Source: Collinsella aerofaciens (GTDB lineage: Bacteria; Actinomycetota; Coriobacteriia; Coriobacteriales; Coriobacteriaceae). Taken from it: a stretch of DNA of 29,063 nucleotides. The stretch covers positions 1 through 29,063 of the forward strand of contig RQCP01000022.1 of assembly GCA_008668235.1 (NCBI GenBank), in the 5' to 3' direction. The notes under the pieces are model-generated. The model made no database searches. It worked only from the letters and a program-made list of their open reading frames with translations, and had not been told where the DNA came from. Within the stretch, counting starts at the first letter, position 1. The number at the start of each line of letters is the position of its first letter. Made by a program: the position numbers and the translations under genes. Below, in pieces: positions 24,511 through 29,063 of this stretch.

Positions 24511-25224
24511 TTACAGCCCGTATTTCACGACGACACGGTTAATGCGACGGCACCAGGGCTTGTACAAGGCGGCCAAAAACACGCATGTCGCGAGTCCGTG
24601 CGTAATATCGAACGGCACTGCCGTGGCAAGACGTGCCACGGCACCCGCCCAAGTAAGCGGCTGTACAAACCCAATGATGTCATACGCGTTGATCACGACG
24701 CCATAGAGCAGGCCCGACGCAAAGCCGTACGCCAGCAGCGCCGGCATGCGCACGGTGCCGTCGGCGCGGTCGAACGCGCCCGCATACGCCAGCGCACCGC
24801 CAACGTATCCCACGAGCCCCCAGGCATACATCTGCCACGGCGTCCACATGCCCTGTCCAAAAAAGAAATTGCTGGTCAGCGCCGCCAGCGCGCCAACCAT
24901 AAAACCATTGCGGCGACCAAGCGTCGCCCCCGCGATAATGGCGATGGCGCTCACCGGTTTAAAGTCGGGAATGGGCCCAAACAGGATGCGCCCCGCCGCC
25001 GCCAGCGCCGCCAGCACCAGCGTGGGCATAATCTGGCGCAAACCCGGACGAGATGCCTCGTAACCCGCAAAGAACAGCGCAAGCACCAACGCCACCACAA
25101 CCAGCATGGCCAACGCTGCCTGCTCAACACCCGCCAGCAACGCGGCGGCCATCACCGCCGGCACCGCCAACAACAGCGGGATCTCCAGTTTTGCAAGCAA
25201 ACGCGAGAAACGACAGTCCGTCAT
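24511..25224 (-). CDS. ECF transporter substrate-binding membrane (S) component
   Basis: A 237-residue membrane protein with about six hydrophobic segments, the substrate-specific part of an energy-coupling-factor importer. The most conserved stretch is FGPIPDFKPVSAIAIIAGATLG followed by NFFFGQGMWTPWQMYAWGLVG. This type sits with fused tandem ATPases in actinobacteria. I associate it loosely with cobalamin-type S components, but the substrate cannot be fixed from sequence, and no riboswitch is seen. ATG 25224 starts four bases after the ATPase stop; longer upstream frames overlap the ATPase. It is the last gene of the operon. Confidence 0.82.
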   Translation of the reverse strand: MTDCRFSRLLAKLEIPLLLAVPAVMAAALLAGVEQAALAMLVVVALVLALFFAGYEASRPGLRQIMPTLVLAALAAAGRILFGPIPDFKPVSAIAIIAGATLGRRNGFMVGALAALTSNFFFGQGMWTPWQMYAWGLVGYVGGALAYAGAFDRADGTVRMPALLAYGFASGLLYGVVINAYDIIGFVQPLTWAGAVARLATAVPFDITHGLATCVFLAALYKPWCRRINRVVVKYGL

Positions 25225-25228
25225 CCCA

Positions 25229-26872
25229 TCACGCCCTATAGAACACGTTGTCGGCAAAGAAGTCGGCCGGCGGCTCCATGCAGGCAATCTCGCCGTCAAA
25301 CATCATGGCGACGTCGTCGGCTACCTGCTCGGCAAAGTCCAAATCGTGCGTAGCCATGATGACGGTGCCGCCAGCCTTCGCATGGTCACGCAGGGCGCGG
25401 GCGATGATGCGGCGGCTGAACAGGTCTAGACCCTTGGTGGGCTCATCGAGCAATAGCAGTTCGGGGCCGATTAGCAGCAGTTTTGCCAATGCAAGCAGTT
25501 GACGCTGCCCGCCCGAAAGATCGTACGGATGGCGTCCATCCAGACCCGACAACCCCAAGCTCGCCGCACGCTCCCGCGCCAAGTTCTCGTCATATCCGCA
25601 GGTTGAGGCCCATTCCATCAGCTCATCGCGAACCGTCTCGGCAACCAGCAATGCTTTGGGATTCTGAGGCAGCAGCGCCGCCGAGGCCGCTCCGCGCACC
25701 ATGCGGCCGCGCTGCAGCTTGGCGGTCTTCGCCAGCACCGAAAGCATCGTCGACTTACCGCATCCGTTGCCGCCCACGATCGCATGCACCGCACCGGCCG
25801 AAAACGACGCATCGAGCCCGCGCAGCACCCAGCCGGACGCTCGATCGTAGCGAAACCAGCCTTCCGACAGGGTGGTAGCCGACCCGCCGTGCATTTTTTG
25901 GAGTATTCTGCTTCCATCCGTGCGCGAGAAGGCTTCCAAGCCGTTCTCGAGCGACGTTTGCGCCACGAATTCGGACGATTTGTCCAATTCCAAACTTTTT
26001 TTCGCGCTCGATACGTCCCCGGGCGGCTCCAGAGAGCCCAAATTGTCCTCACGCCTGCTGAATACTCCGTTTTTTGCACATCGGATGGCACCCCACCCCA
26101 ACGTGTCATCGGAAAACAGCGATTCTCGGCATACCAAAGAAGCCATATCCGCCGCCTCGTGCACGCGGCCATCCTCAATCCGGTACGCACACGTCGCGTA
26201 TTCGAGCATTGGGCGCGGCTGATGCGTCGCCACAACAACCGTGCAGCCCAGCTCGCGATTCACACGAAACAGCGCGTGCAGGAAATTCTTCTCGGCAACG
26301 GGATCGAGCTGAGACGTGGGCTCGTCGAGTAACAGCACGCGCGGACGCAGCGCCAGAACGGCGGCAAGCGACAGCAGCTGCTTGCGGCCACCCGAAAGCG
26401 TATCGGTATCGCGATGAAGCCAGTCCTCCAGACCAAAGAAATAGCTGGTCTCGGCAACACGGCGGCGCATCTCGTCGCGCGACATGCCTAAGTTTTCCAG
26501 GCCAAACGCCATCTCGTGCCACACGGTCTCGCACACAATCTGGTTTTCGGGATCCTGGAACACATAGCCCACGCGCTCCGCAGACGCGCGCACGTCCATG
26601 TCGGCAACGTTCTCGCCCAGTACGCGCGTATCGCCAGTGCGCTCGCCCGCCGGAGCGATCTCGGGCTTGAGCAGCGAGAGCAGCGTCGACTTACCCGATC
26701 CGGTACCGCCAACAAGCAGCGCAAATGCACCTTGGGGAACAGACCAGTCGAGCCCCTCGAGCACCGCGGCATCAGCCCCGGGGTAGGCAAAGCCCAGGCT
26801 CCGCACCTCAATCGCCGGCATATCCGGGCCGCACGCCGCGCCCGACACCGGGCCCCTATCCAACCGAACCAT
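25229..26872 (-). CDS. ecfA: ECF transporter tandem ATPase (two ABC domains fused)
   Basis: A 547-residue cytoplasmic ATPase that powers the ECF importer. Domain 1 has Walker A GGTGSGKST (55-63), Q-loop FQDPENQ, signature LSGGRKQ (159-165) and Walker B LLLDEPTSQLD. Domain 2 has GGNGCGKST (367-375), signature LSGGQRQ, and LLLDEPTKGLD with a following ATHD switch. Each is complete, so one polypeptide replaces the EcfA1/EcfA2 pair. The linker (about 245-335) is longer than usual, and residues 265-329 coincide with a 191-bp segment bounded by inverted repeats. The ATG overlaps the ecfT stop (TGATG), so translation is coupled. Confidence 0.94.
   Translation of the reverse strand: MVRLDRGPVSGAACGPDMPAIEVRSLGFAYPGADAAVLEGLDWSVPQGAFALLVGGTGSGKSTLLSLLKPEIAPAGERTGDTRVLGENVADMDVRASAERVGYVFQDPENQIVCETVWHEMAFGLENLGMSRDEMRRRVAETSYFFGLEDWLHRDTDTLSGGRKQLLSLAAVLALRPRVLLLDEPTSQLDPVAEKNFLHALFRVNRELGCTVVVATHQPRPMLEYATCAYRIEDGRVHEAADMASLVCRESLFSDDTLGWGAIRCAKNGVFSRREDNLGSLEPPGDVSSAKKSLELDKSSEFVAQTSLENGLEAFSRTDGSRILQKMHGGSATTLSEGWFRYDRASGWVLRGLDASFSAGAVHAIVGGNGCGKSTMLSVLAKTAKLQRGRMVRGAASAALLPQNPKALLVAETVRDELMEWASTCGYDENLARERAASLGLSGLDGRHPYDLSGGQRQLLALAKLLLIGPELLLLDEPTKGLDLFSRRIIARALRDHAKAGGTVIMATHDLDFAEQVADDVAMMFDGEIACMEPPADFFADNVFYRA
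25889..26079. mobile_element. Putative in-frame inserted repeat element within the ECF ATPase linker
   Basis: The ends are GTGCATTTTTTGGAGTATTC at 25889-25908 and, inverted, GTGCAAAAAACGGAGTATTC at 26060-26079. They match at 14 of 20 positions, with GTGCA and GGAGTATTC identical. The 191-bp segment is open in the ecfA frame, encodes a polar Ser-rich stretch (residues 265-329), and falls exactly between the two ABC domains. No transposase is encoded. Mobility is inferred. Confidence 0.5.
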
Positions 26873-27855
26873 CAGCCGAACCTCTTCTCATCGATCGCAT
26901 GCAACACGCAGGGCAGCACCATCCAGCCAGCGTACACGACATAGCCCAGCCACGGCGCGGGCACCGAAAGTTGCGGGTAAAACGAATACTGCGTTGTCGC
27001 GGTCCATGCCACCGCCACCGCGGCAGCACCAAACACCGCAAGTCCAACCAGCGCGGTAGCGTCGCCGCGCCCCAGCCGATACCGCGCGTACGTCGTGCGA
27101 CGCGTCGCGGCGCCCCACCCGCGCGAGCGCATGGCGTCCGCGCGCTCCAGCGAATCTTCCATGCCCCAGCCCATCAACACGCTCGATGCCCGCAGACGCG
27201 AACGCACGGGATCGGTGGGCGCACGCCCCGGCACATCAATCGCGTCCTGCACCGCCAGCACCGTGCGGCCGCGGCGCAAAAACTGTGGGATAAGCCGCAT
27301 GCACATCGAGATCATGAGCGCGATCACCGGCGCGGCGTTGCCCAACAGTGCGAGTACCTTGTCGTATTCGAGCATCGACGCCGCAGCCTCAAACCACAGC
27401 ACGCTCGCCACAAACAGCCCGCCCATGCACAGGCCGTAAACCATGCTCTCTAGATACACCGCACGCATGCCAATACGAAACAGCTCGGTCGAGCCCGATG
27501 CACTAAACAGCGGGTTGACCAGCGCGATAATCAAAATAACCGGCAGCTGCCAGCGAAGCGCCCCCAACGTGCGCGCAGCACCGCGCGTCGCAAGCCCGTA
27601 CGCCAGCCCGCCCGCAAGCGACAGCGCAATCAGCACCGGTTGCATCGAGAACATGGTGAGCCCCAGCGTCAACGCTATGTAGAGCGCCGGCACCGCCGGA
27701 TGCGACATCGAAAATGCCCCCACGGGCTCGGCGCCCGAACCCTCTCGCATGATATCCACGGGCACCCCCATCCCTCGCTCAAACGCCAACGCCGCAGCGT
27801 CGCCGCCATACACAACCAGCGCAAACACTGCGTCAGCGTCACCGACATCGGCCAT
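26872..27855 (-). CDS. ecfT: ECF transporter transmembrane coupling (T) protein
   Basis: A 327-residue membrane scaffold that couples the ATPases to the S component. Hydrophobic helices run from about residue 52 to 190 and again near 265-320. Between them is the cytoplasmic coupling region RTVLAVQDAIDVPG...LMGWGMEDSLERADAMRSRGWG. The second coupling motif (SRG) is recognisable; the first position, usually ARG-like, reads AID here. It is the first gene of the operon. A candidate promoter lies upstream. The start at 27855 has no strong ribosome-binding site. Starts nearer residue 25-35 are possible, as the first 45 residues are poorly conserved in character. Confidence 0.87.
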   Translation of the reverse strand: MADVGDADAVFALVVYGGDAAALAFERGMGVPVDIMREGSGAEPVGAFSMSHPAVPALYIALTLGLTMFSMQPVLIALSLAGGLAYGLATRGAARTLGALRWQLPVILIIALVNPLFSASGSTELFRIGMRAVYLESMVYGLCMGGLFVASVLWFEAAASMLEYDKVLALLGNAAPVIALMISMCMRLIPQFLRRGRTVLAVQDAIDVPGRAPTDPVRSRLRASSVLMGWGMEDSLERADAMRSRGWGAATRRTTYARYRLGRGDATALVGLAVFGAAAVAVAWTATTQYSFYPQLSVPAPWLGYVVYAGWMVLPCVLHAIDEKRFG

Positions 27856-27894
27856 CGCGCATCAATCGTTACGCGCTCAACATATGCCTGCGGT

Positions 27895-27922
27895 ATCATA
27901 TTGCGCCGTGTATCGTTTCCAA
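27895..27922 (-). promoter_or_regulatory. Candidate promoter of the ECF operon
   Basis: Minus strand TTGGAA, a 16-base spacer, and TATGAT, about 40 bases before the chosen ecfT start, within the 99-bp gap shared with divergent glmU. Confidence 0.5.
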
Positions 27923-27954
27923 ACACACGTCTCTATAACGTAACAGGAGATCAC

Positions 27955-29063
27955 ATGGACGCAACCGCAATTATCCTCGCCGCCGGCGAGGGCACCCGCA
28001 TGAAGTCGAACCACTGCAAGGTTTCGCACAAGATCCTGGGCAAGCCCATGGTCCAGTGGATCGTCGACGCCACCATCAAGGCCGGCTGCAGCCGCGTCGT
28101 GGTCGTCATCGGCAGCCACGCCGACGAGATGCGCGCCCTCATCGACGGCGCCTACGCCAGCAGCGCCACCAAGGTCGAGTGCGTCGAGCAGACCGAGCGC
28201 CTGGGCACCGGTCACGCCGTGAAGGTCGCGCTCGAGGCCTGCGGCATCACGCAAGGCCCCGTCGTCGTGCTCAACGGCGACCTGCCGCTCATCACCGCCG
28301 ACACCGTCGCCAAGTTCGCGCAGACCGTCGCCACCGGCGAGCTCGCCTGCACCGTCATGACCATGACCCCGCCCGATCCTTTTGGCTACGGCCGCATCAA
28401 GCTTGGTGCCGATGGTCAGATCGAGCGCATCATCGAGCAGAAGGACTGCACGCCCGAGCAGGCCGCCACACTGCTGGAGTGCAACGCCGGCTGCTACGCC
28501 TTCGACGGCGCGCAGCTCGCCGCCCACATTAACGAGATCGGCAACGACAACGCGCAGTCCGAGTACTACCTGCCCGACATGCTCGAAATCCTCAAGGGCC
28601 ACGGTCAGGCGGTCTCCATCTTCCACTGTGACGACTACCGCGACGGACTGGGCGTCAACAGCCGCATCCAGCTCGCGCAGCTCACCGCCATCGCGCGCGA
28701 CCGCATCAACGAGCACTGGATGGCCGAGGGCGTCACGTTCATCGACCCCACGCAGGCCTGGATCGGCCCCGATGCCATTATCGGCCGCGACACCGTCGTG
28801 TGGCCGCAGACGCACCTGATCGGCCACGTCACCGTGGGCGAGGAGTGCCAGCTCGGCCCCAACAGCCGCCTCACCGACACCACCGTCGGCAGCGGCTGCA
28901 CCATCGATGAGACCATCGCCATCGAGGCCGTCATCGAGAACGGCGTCGACTGCGGCCCGCGTGCCTACCTGCGCCCAGGCACTCACATGCTCGACGGCTC
29001 CAAGGCCGGCACGCACGTGGAGATCAAGAAGTCCACGATCGGCGAGGGCTCCAAGGTGCCGCA
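27955..29063 (+). CDS. glmU: GlmU, bifunctional UDP-GlcNAc pyrophosphorylase / acetyltransferase (partial, runs off the window)
   Basis: The first 369 residues of the enzyme that acetylates glucosamine-1-phosphate and makes UDP-GlcNAc for peptidoglycan. The uridylyltransferase domain has LAAGEGTRMKS (8-18), KILGKPM, the metal/nucleotide segment LNGDLPLI and GYGRI. From about residue 255 the left-handed beta-helix acetyltransferase begins (IGPDAIIGRDTVVWPQT), with the RPGTHM segment near 342. The frame is open to the last base, so the C-terminal end of the beta-helix is missing here. AGGAG lies five bases before the ATG. It is divergent from the ECF operon. Confidence 0.95.
   Translation, partial: MDATAIILAAGEGTRMKSNHCKVSHKILGKPMVQWIVDATIKAGCSRVVVVIGSHADEMRALIDGAYASSATKVECVEQTERLGTGHAVKVALEACGITQGPVVVLNGDLPLITADTVAKFAQTVATGELACTVMTMTPPDPFGYGRIKLGADGQIERIIEQKDCTPEQAATLLECNAGCYAFDGAQLAAHINEIGNDNAQSEYYLPDMLEILKGHGQAVSIFHCDDYRDGLGVNSRIQLAQLTAIARDRINEHWMAEGVTFIDPTQAWIGPDAIIGRDTVVWPQTHLIGHVTVGEECQLGPNSRLTDTTVGSGCTIDETIAIEAVIENGVDCGPRAYLRPGTHMLDGSKAGTHVEIKKSTIGEGSKVP

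Noticed and set aside
27877..29016. Minus-strand frame of 379 codons opposite glmU
   Set aside because: glmU on the plus strand has all family motifs; this is its G+C-driven shadow.

Overview
The window is G+C-rich bacterial DNA. Its gene content suggests a strictly anaerobic gut actinobacterium of the Coriobacteriia, most likely Collinsella or a close relative. The evidence is a giant LPXTG surface protein, a six-part Ech-type energy-converting hydrogenase, an Fe-S flavin 'ene'-reductase, a tandem-ATPase ECF transporter and many intergenic hairpin repeats. The taxonomic call is inference from content and style. No rRNA marker is present.

Layout. (1) 84-7457 (-): a 2457-residue sortase-anchored adhesin with a vWA head and 13 pilin-type isopeptide repeats. 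Its upstream region carries repeated TGAGACA boxes, followed by two tandem nested hairpin elements (7643-8129). (2) 8205-13843 (-): an Ech hydrogenase operon in the order echA-echB (one fused 960-aa protein), echC, echD, echE, echF, with Ala-rich tails on EchC and EchD. (3) 14129-14524 (-): an orphan IS150-type OrfA-like double helix-turn-helix protein. (4) 14974-17004 (-): an old-yellow-enzyme/Fe-S/FAD reductase with an HGDR motif that may make it a bilirubin-reductase-like enzyme. A four-unit palindrome array with an 80-bp period and the initiator tRNA-fMet follow. (5) 17812-18585 (+): type III pantothenate kinase. (6) 18691-19887 (-): an AAA/DUF4143 ATPase bracketed by three copies of one hairpin repeat. 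(7) 20138-23430 (-): a divergent biotin-ligase-like gene, a fused FolP-FolK with a large low-complexity insert, and a sirtuin. (8) 23544-24362 (+): exonuclease III. (9) 24511-27855 (-): an ECF transporter operon (T, fused A-A, S). The ATPase linker appears to contain an in-frame inserted repeat. (10) 27955 to the end (+): the start of glmU.

How the genes work together. The hydrogenase operon would couple ferredoxin-linked H2 turnover to ion pumping in fermentation. The three ECF genes overlap or abut and encode one vitamin or metal uptake complex of unknown substrate. folPK and the biotin-ligase-like gene are adjacent and probably co-transcribed. The rest are single-gene units.

The observations most worth following are: the nested hairpins whose outer arms differ in sequence but remain self-complementary; the 80-bp palindrome array; the repeat-derived linker in the ECF ATPase; the HGDR reductase; and the lineage-specific fusions and insertions in Ech and FolP.
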